Source: Actimicrobium sp047621665 (GTDB lineage: Bacteria > Pseudomonadota > Gammaproteobacteria > Burkholderiales > Burkholderiaceae_D). From it: DNA of 64,000 nucleotides. Both the position numbers and the translations under genes were made by a program. Numbering within the stretch: the stretch's first letter is position 1; each line of letters opens with the position of its first letter. Of the stretch, positions 43,770 to 53,056 are shown in pieces. Location: the NCBI GenBank assembly GCA_047621665.1, contig JBLHMB010000008.1, positions 31,750 to 95,749 of the forward strand, written 5' to 3'. The notes below the pieces were generated by a model that was not told the origin of the DNA, did no database searches, and saw only the letters and a program-made list of their open reading frames with translations.

Positions 43770-44945
43770 GTGAGTCCATTCTTGACCCCCACTCCAAAAC
43801 GCCTGCTGCTGATCGGCGGCGGGCACGCCCATTTGTTCGTACTCGAAGCCCTGATCAAGCAATCCCCGGAAGTGCGTGCCCGACTCGATGTGACGCTACT
43901 GAGTCGCGAACTCGATACGCCTTACTCCGGCATGTTGCCCGGGCTGGTGGCCGGTCACTACCGCACGATGGAGTGTCATGTCGACTTGCGTGCGCTGGCT
44001 GCTGCGGCCGGTGTGCGGCTGGTGCAGGCAACCGTCCAGCGCCTGGATCTGACCGGCAACCGCGCCATCACGGACGAGGGCAGTTGGGAGTTCGATCTGG
44101 TCTCGCTGGATATCGGCTCGACGCCACCGGTCGATCGTATCCCCGGAGCCACCGCAACGGGTCTGGCAGTCAAGCCGATCGATCGTTTTTTGCAGCAATG
44201 GAATGCACTGCAAAGCCGGATCGACGAGCTGGTCCGGCCGGTCCACATGGTGATGGTGGGCGGTGGTGCCGGTGGCGTCGAACTGGTGCTGGCGATGTCC
44301 TACCGGTTGCGGGCACATCGCGATCAGGTCAAGTGGTCGCTGGTCAGTCGCGGTGAATTACTGCCCGGCTACCCGCGTCGCGCGGCGCGTTTGATGACGG
44401 CCCGGCTGGCCGCAGCCGGCGTCGCGATCCGCACCGGCAGCCCGATTGCGCGCGTCGAAGCCGATCATCTGGTGTTCGCTGACGGCAGCATTGCGGCGTG
44501 CGATCAGGTCTTGTGGGCGACCGGATCAGCGGCGGCGCAATGGCCATCGGCTGCCGGCCTTGCCTGCGTCGACGACGGCTTCATCAGCGTCAACCAGTAC
44601 TTGCAATCGGTCAGTCACCCATACGTTTTTGCCGCCGGCGACATGGCCACCGACATCACGCAGCGGCGTCCGAAAGCCGGCGTGTTCGCGGTACGGCAAG
44701 GGCCGGTACTGGCAGCAAACCTGTTGCATCATGCGGCCGGACAACCGCTGCTGGCGTACCGTGCCCAGCGCCACTATCTGTCCATATTGTCCGGTGGCGG
44801 CCGGCACGCCGTGGCGTGCTGGTACGGCCTGGTCTGGCAGGGCAGCTGGGTCTGGCAATGGAAGAACCGGATCGACCGGCGCTTCATGCAGCGTTTCAGT
44901 CCGCCCTTCGAATCAAATGGTAAAAATCCGCCGGCAAGAAGGTAG
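43770..44945 (+). CDS. NDH-2-like FAD oxidoreductase of the SelD-N-terminus type
   Basis: The 391-residue flavoprotein starts with KRLLLIGGGHAHLFVLEAL, the FAD-binding loop typical of the pyridine nucleotide-disulfide oxidoreductases that are found either alone or fused to the N-terminus of SelD. A second nucleotide loop (HMVMVGGGAGGVELVLAM) is near residue 155 and the C-terminal FAD motif YVFAAGDMATDI near residue 285. No catalytic disulfide pair is seen, so it is not a glutathione reductase-like enzyme. It may oxidise NAD(P)H with a quinone or unknown acceptor. The GTG at 43770 is the start. No selD is in the window; carbonic anhydrase follows 36 bases later. Confidence 0.82.
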   Translation: MSPFLTPTPKRLLLIGGGHAHLFVLEALIKQSPEVRARLDVTLLSRELDTPYSGMLPGLVAGHYRTMECHVDLRALAAAAGVRLVQATVQRLDLTGNRAITDEGSWEFDLVSLDIGSTPPVDRIPGATATGLAVKPIDRFLQQWNALQSRIDELVRPVHMVMVGGGAGGVELVLAMSYRLRAHRDQVKWSLVSRGELLPGYPRRAARLMTARLAAAGVAIRTGSPIARVEADHLVFADGSIAACDQVLWATGSAAAQWPSAAGLACVDDGFISVNQYLQSVSHPYVFAAGDMATDITQRRPKAGVFAVRQGPVLAANLLHHAAGQPLLAYRAQRHYLSILSGGGRHAVACWYGLVWQGSWVWQWKNRIDRRFMQRFSPPFESNGKNPPARR

Positions 44946-44981
44946 AATCACGCGCGTTCCGATCCTTCCAGAAAGTACCCC

Positions 44982-45653
44982 ATGACCGACCCCCTCAAGA
45001 GCAGCGACGCGCTGGAGCATCTGCTCCAGAACAATCGCAGTTGGGCTGCGTCGATGATCGACCGGGATCCTGATTTTTTCCGCAAGCTGGCGGCCCAGCA
45101 ATCACCCAGCTATCTCTGGATCGGTTGTTCCGACAGCCGCGTGCCGGCCAATGAAATCGTCGACCTGTTGCCCGGCGAACTGTTCGTGCATCGCAATATC
45201 GCCAACGTGGTGTGCCATTCGGACCTGAACTGCCTGTCGGTACTCCAGTTCGCCATTGATGTGCTGAAGGTCAAGCATGTCATCGTTACCGGCCATTACG
45301 GCTGTTCCGGCGTGCATGCGGCGATGACCGGCCGGCGTGTCGGCCTGGCTGACAACTGGCTGCGCCATGTCCAGGACGTGCATCAGAAACACGAGCGTTA
45401 TTTCGGTGACGTGATTCCGAAAGGTGAGCAACTCGACCGTCTGTGCGAACTCAATGTGATCGAGCAAGTCGGCAATGTCTGCCAGACCACGCTGGTGCAG
45501 GATGCGTGGGAGCGCGGCCAGGAGTTGACGGTCCATAGCTGGATTTACGGTATCAAGGATGGCTTGCTGCGCGACCTCGGTGTCACCGTCAGCAACCCGG
45601 AAGAGCTGGCCATCAAGATGCCTGCCAGCCTGGCAAGATACGAATTACGATAG
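44982..45653 (+). CDS. can: Beta-class carbonic anhydrase
   Basis: The 223-residue enzyme interconverts CO2 and bicarbonate in the cytoplasm. Zinc ligands and catalytic residues are visible in YLWIGCSDSRVPANEIV (Cys and the Asp-Arg dyad) and VTGHYGCSGVHAAM (His and Cys). Length and the DNWLRHVQDVHQKH segment match E. coli Can. It follows the flavoprotein gene closely and may share its transcript; the peptide transporter genes start 104 bases downstream. Confidence 0.96.
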   Translation: MTDPLKSSDALEHLLQNNRSWAASMIDRDPDFFRKLAAQQSPSYLWIGCSDSRVPANEIVDLLPGELFVHRNIANVVCHSDLNCLSVLQFAIDVLKVKHVIVTGHYGCSGVHAAMTGRRVGLADNWLRHVQDVHQKHERYFGDVIPKGEQLDRLCELNVIEQVGNVCQTTLVQDAWERGQELTVHSWIYGIKDGLLRDLGVTVSNPEELAIKMPASLARYELR

Positions 45654-45757
45654 GTTTGCCGGCGGGCATTACCATGTCAGCACTCCACGTTACAATGCGA
45701 TCCCTGCCGGTTCACAAGACTGGCGGTGCTCCTCTTACTTGAACGAACAGGCACCCC

Positions 45758-46768
45758 ATGTTTGGATTTTTTTTGCGCCGCGCAGGACTGGTGATACCGA
45801 CCTTTCTTGGCATCACGCTGCTGGTGTTTTCCCTGATCCACATGATTCCCGGCGACGCCGTCGAGGCGATGTCCGGCGAGCGCGGTATGGACGCAGCACG
45901 GTATGCCCGTCTGCTGCACGAATTCGGACTCGACCGGCCCCTGTATGTGCAGTATTTCGATTACCTGTGGCATGTGCTGCAAGGTGACCTGGGCCGTTCG
46001 ATCACGACGCAGGAACCGGTGCTGCGCGAATTCCTGACCCTATTCCCGGCCACCATAGAACTGTCGATCTGCGCGATGCTGGTGGCACTGGTGGTCGGCG
46101 TACCGGCCGGCATGCTCGCTGCCCTCAAGCGTAATACGGTGCTTGATTACTCGGTGATGGGTGTCTCGCTGACCGGCTATTCGATGCCGGTATTCTGGTG
46201 GGCGCTACTGCTGATCATGCTGTTTTCGGTCACGCTGGGCTGGACCCCGGTATCGGGGCGCATCGATATCCTGTTCGACCTGCCACCGGTGACCGGCTTC
46301 ATGCTGATCGACAGTCTGCTGTCGGGCGAACCGGGTGCGTTCAAGTCGGCCGTGTCGCACTTGATCCTGCCGGCCATCGCGCTGGGCACGATCCCGCTGG
46401 CGGTGGTGGCGCGCATGACGCGCTCATCGATGCTCGAAGTGCTGCGCGAAGATTATGTCCGCACCGCGCGTGCCAAGGGCCTGTCGCGCTGGCGCGTGAT
46501 CGGTGTGCATGCGCTGCGTAATGCGCTCATTCCAGTCATCACGGTGATCGGTCTGCAAGTCGGCACGCTGCTGGCCGGCGCGATCCTGACCGAGACCATT
46601 TTTTCCTGGCCGGGGATCGGTAAATGGCTGGTCGAAGCGATCCGGCGACGTGATTATCCGGTGGTGCAGGGCGGCATCCTGCTGTCGGCTACCATCATCA
46701 TCCTGGTTAACCTGATCGTTGACGTGCTGTACGGCGTCATCAATCCACGCATCCGGCACGGCGCATGA
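45758..46768 (+). CDS. Peptide ABC transporter permease (DppB/OppB type)
   Basis: The 336-residue membrane protein starts MFGFFLRRAGLVIPTFLGIT, has an early HMIPGDAVEAMSGERG segment and six hydrophobic helices, with the EAA coupling loop (YVRTARAKGLSRWRVIGVHALRN). It is one half of the channel of a dipeptide/oligopeptide importer. The next permease overlaps its stop by four bases. No substrate-binding protein gene is in this operon. Confidence 0.93.
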   Translation: MFGFFLRRAGLVIPTFLGITLLVFSLIHMIPGDAVEAMSGERGMDAARYARLLHEFGLDRPLYVQYFDYLWHVLQGDLGRSITTQEPVLREFLTLFPATIELSICAMLVALVVGVPAGMLAALKRNTVLDYSVMGVSLTGYSMPVFWWALLLIMLFSVTLGWTPVSGRIDILFDLPPVTGFMLIDSLLSGEPGAFKSAVSHLILPAIALGTIPLAVVARMTRSSMLEVLREDYVRTARAKGLSRWRVIGVHALRNALIPVITVIGLQVGTLLAGAILTETIFSWPGIGKWLVEAIRRRDYPVVQGGILLSATIIILVNLIVDVLYGVINPRIRHGA

Positions 46769-47667
46769 GTACCGTCCACACCGGGCCGCAAACAACGCCG
46801 CAAACGCCACCGCACCCGCTGCGCGAACTCTGGAGTTACTTCAGCCAGAATCGCGGCGCGGTAATCGGTCTGGCGGTAGTGATCCTGCTGGTGCTGATCG
46901 CGCTGTCAGCCGACCTGATCGCGCCGTATTCGCCGATCGAACAGTTCCGTGATGCGACGCTGGCGCCGCCGATGTGGCAGGCCGGCGGCAGCAGCAAGTT
47001 CATTCTCGGGACCGATCCGGTCGGGCGCGACATGCTGTCGCGCTTGATCCATGGCACGCGACTGTCGCTGGTGATCGGGCTGGTGTCGGTGACGCTGTCG
47101 CTGACCATCGGCGTCATCATCGGCCTGGTTGCCGGGTTTTTTCGCGGTGTCGTCGAAGTTGCGCTGATGCGCTTGATGGACATCATGCTGGCGCTGCCCA
47201 GCCTGCTGCTGGCGGTGGCCGTGGTGGCCATCCTCGGGCCTGGCCTGATGAATGCGATGTATGCGATTGCCATCGTGATGCTGCCGCATTACGCGCGCCA
47301 GACCCGCGCTGCGGTCATTGGCGAAATGCAGAAGGATTACGTCAATGCCTCGCGCATCGCCGGTGCCGGCACGCTGCGGCTGATGTTTAATTGCGTGCTG
47401 CCCAATTGCGCCGCACCGCTGATCGTGCAAGCCACGCTGGGATTTTCCAGTGCCATTCTCGATGCCGCTGCGCTTGGTTTTCTTGGACTCGGCGCGCAAC
47501 CGCCGACGCCGGAATGGGGCTCGATGCTGGCCAGTGCGCTCGAATTTATCCAGAGCGCCTGGTGGGTGGTGACCTTCCCGGGCCTCGCGATTCTGGTCTC
47601 GGTGCTGGCCTTCAATTTGATGGGCGACGGTTTGCGTGACGCGCTCGACCCGAAACTGAAACGGTGA
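46765..47667 (+). CDS. Peptide ABC transporter permease (DppC/OppC type)
   Basis: The 300-residue permease has the family's N-terminal extension, FILGTDPVGRDMLSRLIHGTRLSL near residue 75, and the EAA loop QKDYVNASRIAGAGTLRLMF. It has about six membrane helices and pairs with the DppB-type protein. The start overlaps the upstream stop codon, and the following ATPase gene begins with a GTG that overlaps its stop. Confidence 0.93.
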   Translation: MSTVHTGPQTTPQTPPHPLRELWSYFSQNRGAVIGLAVVILLVLIALSADLIAPYSPIEQFRDATLAPPMWQAGGSSKFILGTDPVGRDMLSRLIHGTRLSLVIGLVSVTLSLTIGVIIGLVAGFFRGVVEVALMRLMDIMLALPSLLLAVAVVAILGPGLMNAMYAIAIVMLPHYARQTRAAVIGEMQKDYVNASRIAGAGTLRLMFNCVLPNCAAPLIVQATLGFSSAILDAAALGFLGLGAQPPTPEWGSMLASALEFIQSAWWVVTFPGLAILVSVLAFNLMGDGLRDALDPKLKR

Positions 47668-48680
47668 CGACGATGGCACTTCTTGAACTGCACAACCTGC
47701 GGGTCGAATTCGGCTCGGAAAATTCTCCGTTCACCGCGGTCGATGGCCTCGACCTGACGATTGCCGAAGGCGAAGTCGTCGGTATTGTCGGCGAATCCGG
47801 CTCCGGCAAAAGTGTGACCTCACTGGCATTAATGGGCTTGATCGATTATCCGGGCCGGGTCACGGCAACCCGCATGGCCTACGATGGCCGCGAGTTGCAG
47901 AACATGTCCGAACGCGAGCGGCGCAGCCTGCTTGGCAAGGACATCGCGATGATCTTTCAGGATCCGATGACCAGCCTCAACCCGTGCTTCACGGTGGCCT
48001 ATCAGCTGATCGAAACCTTGCGCGTGCACCAGCGCGGCAGCAATGCGGTGATGCGTGCCAAGGCGCTCGCACTGCTGCAGCAAGTCGATATTCCAGACCC
48101 CGAACGCCGTCTCGATGCCTACCCGCACCAGCTCTCCGGCGGAATGAGCCAGCGCGTGATGGTGGCGATCGCGATTGCCTGCAATCCGCGTCTGCTGATC
48201 GCCGACGAGCCAACCACCGCGCTCGATGTGACGGTGCAATCGCAGATGCTGGAATTGCTCTTGCAGTTGCAGCGCGAGCGCGGCATGGCACTGATGCTGA
48301 TCACGCATGACTTGAGCGTGATCGCGCAGACCGCGCAGCGGGTCGTCGTCATGTATGCCGGACAGGTGTTCGAGACCGGTCGCGTGCCGGCTCTTTTCAA
48401 TGCGCCACGCCATCCGTACACGCAAGCCTTGCTGGCGGCGCTGCCCGAACACAATGTCGGACGCGCGCGGCTGCAGACCATCCCCGGCGTCGTGCCGGGT
48501 CAGTACGATCGCTCCGAAGGCTGTCTGCTCAGCCCGCGCTGCGCCTACGCCACGGCGTTGTGCCGTACCGAGCGCCCGGCGCTGAGCGGTCCGGTCGACG
48601 CGCAAGTGCGCTGCCATTTTCCGCTCGACGCCAGCGGTCAGCCTACCAACAACTGGCATCAGGAAGAGGTCGCACCATGA
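47664..48680 (+). CDS. Peptide ABC transporter ATPase (DppD/OppD type)
   Basis: The 338-residue ATPase has Walker A VGESGSGKSVTSLALMG, Q-loop MIFQDPMTSLNP, signature LSGGMSQRVMVAIAI and Walker B LLIADEPTTALDVT. The C-terminal region has the oligopeptide-transporter extension with cysteines at GCLLSPRCAYATALC, which in this family form an iron-sulfur or zinc-like site. The GTG at 47664 overlaps the previous stop; an ATG at 47673 is the alternative start. Confidence 0.93.
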   Translation: MTTMALLELHNLRVEFGSENSPFTAVDGLDLTIAEGEVVGIVGESGSGKSVTSLALMGLIDYPGRVTATRMAYDGRELQNMSERERRSLLGKDIAMIFQDPMTSLNPCFTVAYQLIETLRVHQRGSNAVMRAKALALLQQVDIPDPERRLDAYPHQLSGGMSQRVMVAIAIACNPRLLIADEPTTALDVTVQSQMLELLLQLQRERGMALMLITHDLSVIAQTAQRVVVMYAGQVFETGRVPALFNAPRHPYTQALLAALPEHNVGRARLQTIPGVVPGQYDRSEGCLLSPRCAYATALCRTERPALSGPVDAQVRCHFPLDASGQPTNNWHQEEVAP

Positions 48681-49654
48681 CAGACGCCGTTGCATTGCTC
48701 GAAGCTAAAAATCTGACCCGGCATTACCCGGTATCGCAGGGTTTGCTGCGCCCCAAAGTCTGGGCCCGCGCTCTCGATGGCGTCTCGTTCACACTGGAAG
48801 CCGGAAAAACGCTGGCCGTCGTCGGCGAGTCCGGTTGCGGCAAGTCGACGCTGGCGCGCCAGGTCACGATGATCGAGCCGCCCAGCGCGGGCGAATTATG
48901 GATGAACGGTGCCAATGTCGCCACGGCCGATCGTGCCACGCTCAAGCGTGTGCGTCCGCTGGTGCAAATGGTGTTTCAGAATCCGTATGCCAGCCTGAAT
49001 CCGCGCAAGAAAGTCGGCGCGATGCTCAGTGAGCCGCTCGAGATCAATACCCGTCTGGACAAGGCAGAACGCACGGCCAAGGCACTGGCGATGATGGCGC
49101 AGGTCGGTTTGCGACCCGAACATATCAGCCGGTATCCGCACATGTTTTCCGGTGGCCAGCGTCAGCGTATTGCGATTGCGCGGGCCTTGATGCTGGACCC
49201 GAAAGTGATCGTCGCCGACGAGCCGGTGTCGGCGCTCGATGTCTCGATTCAGGCGCAGGTGCTGAATCTGCTGATGGATTTGCAGCAGGCCAGCGGCGTC
49301 GCTTACCTGTTTATTTCGCATAATCTGGCGGTGGTCGAGCATATCGCCGACGACGTGATGGTGATGTATCTGGGGAAGGCCGTCGAGCACGGCAGCAAGG
49401 CGCAGATTTTTAGTCGACCCCTGCATCCTTACACGCGGGCTTTGCTGTCCAGCACGCCGCGCATTGACCCGGCGCAGCGTCAGGAAAAAATCGTTCTCAC
49501 AGGGGAGTTACCGTCACCGATAGCTCCGCCGCCCGGCTGTGCATTTAATACCCGTTGTCCGTTTGTGCAGGAACGCTGCCGCATCGAGGAACCGGCGCTG
49601 GCACCGTTCGATGGCCGTCTTGTGGCGTGCCATCGGGTTGCCGAAATTAATTAG
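48677..49654 (+). CDS. Peptide ABC transporter ATPase (DppF/OppF type)
   Basis: The 325-residue ATPase begins at ATG 48677 behind AGGAAGAGG and overlaps the dppD-like gene by four bases. It has Walker A VGESGCGKSTLARQV, Q-loop MVFQNPYASLNP, signature FSGGQRQRIAIARAL and Walker B VIVADEPVSALDVS, and the C-terminal peptide-transporter extension with cysteines (PPGCAFNTRCPFVQERC). With the DppD-type subunit it forms the ATPase heterodimer. It ends the transporter operon. Confidence 0.93.
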   Translation: MTDAVALLEAKNLTRHYPVSQGLLRPKVWARALDGVSFTLEAGKTLAVVGESGCGKSTLARQVTMIEPPSAGELWMNGANVATADRATLKRVRPLVQMVFQNPYASLNPRKKVGAMLSEPLEINTRLDKAERTAKALAMMAQVGLRPEHISRYPHMFSGGQRQRIAIARALMLDPKVIVADEPVSALDVSIQAQVLNLLMDLQQASGVAYLFISHNLAVVEHIADDVMVMYLGKAVEHGSKAQIFSRPLHPYTRALLSSTPRIDPAQRQEKIVLTGELPSPIAPPPGCAFNTRCPFVQERCRIEEPALAPFDGRLVACHRVAEIN

Positions 49655-49684
49655 TCACCACACGTATTTCATAACGCATCAGGC

Positions 49685-49864
49685 TCAGCCGCCGAACAGG
49701 TCATCCTCGTCGGTTTTCCGTTCGCGCGCTTCTTCAATCATGCGGCGATCCTTGATGCGTTTGCGGATGATGACGGCATGCTGCTCTGCGGTCATCGGCG
49801 GTGCAGTCATGATTTCCTTGAGCTGCGCCGTATTGGTGTAGTTGTTCTTATTGAGATTGTTCAA
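49685..49864 (-). CDS. Possible small hypothetical protein
   Basis: An open frame of 59 codons from TTG 49864, with GGAG eight bases upstream, would encode a charged helical peptide ending EEARERKTDEDDLFGG. The frame is open further upstream to 50074 but that part is Cys/Arg-rich and unlike a protein. No family is recognised and no start is certain. The rest of the 688-base gap between the peptide transporter and phaA (49655-50342) shows no other feature beyond the presumed phaA promoter; plus-strand frames there are not convincing. Confidence 0.35.
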   Translation of the reverse strand: MNNLNKNNYTNTAQLKEIMTAPPMTAEQHAVIIRKRIKDRRMIEEARERKTDEDDLFGG

Positions 49865-50342
49865 TTCAAAGACTCCATTGAAAGTCGATCTGCAATAATT
49901 GCCCGCTCTGACTTCGGCGGGAGTCACTTCATCAGCCTGTCCGTTCACCCGCCTGCGCGGGGCAACTTTTCGGACCAGCCTATTCTGCCACAAACAATGA
50001 CACCAACAGGTGTTGCATTCCGGTACAGCGATCAGCGTCCGGATATTTTCAGCAGGGCTGCGTCGCGACGACATGTTGTGCGCTGCGTCATGCCGGAATC
50101 CTTGCTATTGCATCGGACCTTTTTTTTCTCGTCAAAAATATGTTGCGTCGCACTTGATTTTCATCAAATGAATCGCGCGCAATCTTCTGCTGCGTCAATG
50201 CCGCTCCTCTAGCCGTGGATTATAAAATGCGTAATACTCAGAACGTTTGCGAAAATAAAGGCAAATTTCGGGCCGTCGCAGAATTCGTACTTTTGTGACC
50301 CGTCAGCAGGAATTGCCACCATCACCATTTTTGGAGAATTCA

Positions 50343-51518
50343 ATGAATGAAGTCGTCATCGTCGCAGCCCTCAGAACAGCAGTCGGTAAATTCGGCGGCA
50401 CGCTGGCTAAAATTCCTGCGGTAGATCTTGGCTCCCATGTCATCAAGGGCTTGCTGGCCCGGACCGGTATTGATCCGCGCCTGATCAGCGAAGTCATCAT
50501 GGGGCAAGTGCTGACCGCCGGGTGCGGACAGAATCCGGCGCGCCAGGCGCTGATCCACGCCGGTCTGCCCGACATGGTGCCGGGCATGACCATCAACAAG
50601 GTTTGCGGCAGCGGTCTCAAGGCGACCCACCTCGCCACGCAGGCAATCCTGTGCGGCGACGCCGACATCATCATCGCGGGCGGTCAGGAAAACATGAGCG
50701 CCTCGCCGCACGTACTCAATGGTTCACGCGATGGTTTCCGCATGGGTGATGCGAAGCTGGTCGACACCATGATCGTCGATGGCTTGTGGGATGCTTTCAA
50801 TCAATACCATATGGGCACGACGGCTGAAAACGTCGCCAGGAAATACGAGATTTCCCGTGCCGAGCAGGACGCCTTTGCCATGGCTTCGCAAAACAAAGCA
50901 GAAGTCGCGCAAAAAGCCGGCAAGTTCAAGGATGAAATTCTCGCCCTCGAAATCGCCAGCAAAAAAGGTAATTTCCAGTTCGACGCGGATGAATATATCA
51001 AGGCAGGCACCACGCTCGAATCGCTTGCCGGTTTGCGGCCGGCCTTCGCCAAGGACGGCACTGTCACAGCCGGCAATGCGTCCGGTCTTAATGATGGCGC
51101 TGCTGCCGTGATGATGATGTCGGCGGCCAAGGCTAAGGAACTTGGCCTGACACCACTGGTGCGTATCAAGGCCTATTCGTCGGCTGGTGTGGATCCGAGC
51201 ATCATGGGTATGGGTCCGGTTCCTGCCGCGCAGCTGTGTCTGAAAAAAGCGGGCTGGACGCATGCTGATCTCGATCTGATGGAAATCAACGAAGCCTTCG
51301 CTGCGCAGGCCATCGCGGTCAACAAGCAGATGGGCTGGGATACCAGCAAGATCAACGTCAACGGCGGTGCCATCGCGCTGGGCCACCCGATTGGCGCGTC
51401 AGGTTGCCGCATCCTGGTGACGCTGATTCACGAGATGATCCGGCGTGACGCCAAGCGCGGTCTGGCCAGTCTGTGTATCGGCGGCGGCATGGGCGTGGCA
51501 CTGGCAATCGAGCGTTAA
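50343..51518 (+). CDS. phaA: Acetyl-CoA C-acetyltransferase (beta-ketothiolase)
   Basis: The 391-residue thiolase condenses two acetyl-CoA to acetoacetyl-CoA. It has the acyl-accepting cysteine in NKVCGSGLKATHLA near residue 88, MNEINEAFAAQ-type catalytic histidine block (MEINEAFAAQAIAVN), GGAIALGHPIGASGCRIL with the second cysteine, and CIGGGMGVALAIER at the end. The start at 50343 follows GGAGAATTCA; an upstream in-frame start is rejected. phaB follows 79 bases later, so the pair is probably devoted to polyhydroxybutyrate precursor synthesis; no phaC synthase is in the window. Confidence 0.94.
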   Translation: MNEVVIVAALRTAVGKFGGTLAKIPAVDLGSHVIKGLLARTGIDPRLISEVIMGQVLTAGCGQNPARQALIHAGLPDMVPGMTINKVCGSGLKATHLATQAILCGDADIIIAGGQENMSASPHVLNGSRDGFRMGDAKLVDTMIVDGLWDAFNQYHMGTTAENVARKYEISRAEQDAFAMASQNKAEVAQKAGKFKDEILALEIASKKGNFQFDADEYIKAGTTLESLAGLRPAFAKDGTVTAGNASGLNDGAAAVMMMSAAKAKELGLTPLVRIKAYSSAGVDPSIMGMGPVPAAQLCLKKAGWTHADLDLMEINEAFAAQAIAVNKQMGWDTSKINVNGGAIALGHPIGASGCRILVTLIHEMIRRDAKRGLASLCIGGGMGVALAIER

Positions 51519-51597
51519 AATTCCGGTCAGTAGCCTATTCAAATGGTTAAAATGTCGAACCTAATGGTTGTAAATTATAAATAACAGGAGACAAAAA

Positions 51598-52338
51598 ATG
51601 GCACGTGTAGCACTGGTTACTGGCGGTATGGGCGGGTTGGGCGAGGCTGTTTGCATCAAACTCGCAGCACTCGGTTATCAGGTCGTGACGACCTATTCAC
51701 CCGGCAACACCAAGTCGGAAGCATGGCTGGCCGAAATGGAAAAATTGGGCTACAACTTCCGTGCTTATTCCTGTGATGTGGCTGATTACGATTCGGCTGC
51801 GGCGTGTGCAGAGAAGGTTGCGGCCGAGATTGGTCCGATCGACGTGCTGGTCAATAATGCCGGCATCACGCGCGACATGACGTTCAAGAAAATGGACAAA
51901 CCAAACTGGGATGCGGTGATCGGTACCAACCTTGATTCGGTGTTCAACATGACCAAGCCAGTGTGTGACGGGATGGTCGATCGTGGCTGGGGTCGCATCA
52001 TCAATATCTCGTCGGTCAATGGACAGAAAGGTGCGTTCGGCCAGACCAACTACTCGGCCGCCAAGGCCGGCATGCATGGTTTTACGAAGGCGCTGGCGCT
52101 GGAAGTGGCGCGCAAGGGTGTCACCGTCAACACGATCTCGCCGGGTTACATCGGTACCAAGATGGTGATGGCTATTCCACAGGAAGTCCTCGACAGCAAA
52201 ATCATTCCGCAAATCCCGATGGCACGTTTGGGTAAGCCGGAAGAAGTCGCCGGACTGGTGGCTTATCTGGCGTCGGATGAAGCCGCATTCCTCACGGGTG
52301 CCAACATCGCGATTAACGGCGGACAGCACATGAGCTGA
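51598..52338 (+). CDS. phaB: Acetoacetyl-CoA reductase
   Basis: The 246-residue short-chain dehydrogenase reduces acetoacetyl-CoA to (R)-3-hydroxybutyryl-CoA with NADPH. The cofactor loop is VTGGMGGLGEAVC, NNAGITRDMTFKKM is the PhaB-type segment, and the Ser-Tyr-Lys catalytic set is in NISSVNGQKGAFGQTNYSAA followed by KAGM. It starts behind CAGGAGACAAAAA and is followed by a strong bidirectional terminator. Confidence 0.96.
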   Translation: MARVALVTGGMGGLGEAVCIKLAALGYQVVTTYSPGNTKSEAWLAEMEKLGYNFRAYSCDVADYDSAAACAEKVAAEIGPIDVLVNNAGITRDMTFKKMDKPNWDAVIGTNLDSVFNMTKPVCDGMVDRGWGRIINISSVNGQKGAFGQTNYSAAKAGMHGFTKALALEVARKGVTVNTISPGYIGTKMVMAIPQEVLDSKIIPQIPMARLGKPEEVAGLVAYLASDEAAFLTGANIAINGGQHMS

Positions 52339-52353
52339 TCGCTGGTTGCAAAC

Positions 52354-52394
52354 AAAAAAGGCGTCACCTCGTAGTCGGGGTGACGCCTTTTTTT
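52354..52394. terminator. Bidirectional intrinsic terminator between phaB and the DsbA-like gene
   Basis: GGCGTCACC (52360-52368) pairs with GGTGACGCC (52379-52387), with six A before and seven T after the stem, so it can stop transcription in both directions between these convergent genes. Confidence 0.92.
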
Positions 52395-52405
52395 ATACCG
52401 TCAGG

Positions 52406-53056
52406 TTAATCCCGGGGGCCGTTGTCGACCAGTGCCTGCAATTGTTCGACCAGTGCCGGCATACGTAAGTAGCCTGAGGTGACCATATCGAGATGGCCAT
52501 TGCGTTCCAGCACCAGCATTGGAAAGCCAGTGATTTTCCAGGCTTTGGTCTGAACGAAATCAGCATGCGTGGCGAGCACAATTTTTTCTGATGCCCACAG
52601 TGTTTCGAAAGCCTCTGCCCCGGTCGGGATGCCCGCGGCGGTCAGGGCTGCGCTGGCGATATCGGCGAGCACGGCACCCCGGGTGACGTCGCGGCCATCG
52701 ACATAAAAAGCTTGCTGGATCGCGTTGAACACGGCAAGCGTCGCTTGAGGTGCCAATGTGCGGGCAGCGACGACCGCGCGGCAAGCGGGTTCCGTGTTGT
52801 AGATAAAGCCGGGTTGCTCGATCGCATGGTCAGAGAATGGTAAGCCACTGGTCTCGTGGACTTTTTTCCAGTGCGTCATCAGTTCGGCTTTCATGGAGTC
52901 ATCCATGTGGTCGCTGTTGTAGGCGCGCAGTCCGCCGAGCACGATCTCGACGGGAAGCCCGGGCAGACCGTCCAGCAGGGCGGTCAGTTCCGGGCCGAAT
53001 CCGTAACACCAGGAGCACATCGGATCAGCGATATAAATGAGGTTGGGCATCGCCAT
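52406..53056 (-). CDS. DsbA-family thioredoxin-fold protein
   Basis: The 216-residue protein has the thioredoxin-fold start LIYIADPMCSWCYGFGPEL with a CSWC redox motif, a helical insertion, and the cis-proline loop WKITGFPMLVLERNG. It lacks a signal peptide, so it is a cytoplasmic DsbA-like protein of the kind related to FrnE and 2-hydroxychromene-2-carboxylate isomerases. The exact activity is unknown. It is convergent with phaB and divergent from the bufferin operon (270 bases between). Confidence 0.85.
   Translation of the reverse strand: MAMPNLIYIADPMCSWCYGFGPELTALLDGLPGLPVEIVLGGLRAYNSDHMDDSMKAELMTHWKKVHETSGLPFSDHAIEQPGFIYNTEPACRAVVAARTLAPQATLAVFNAIQQAFYVDGRDVTRGAVLADIASAALTAAGIPTGAEAFETLWASEKIVLATHADFVQTKAWKITGFPMLVLERNGHLDMVTSGYLRMPALVEQLQALVDNGPRD

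Noticed and set aside
49778..50212. A 144-codon plus-strand frame between the peptide transporter and phaA
   Set aside because: It is rich in Phe, Ser and Arg, has no ribosome-binding site and no family resemblance, and overlaps the presumed phaA promoter region.
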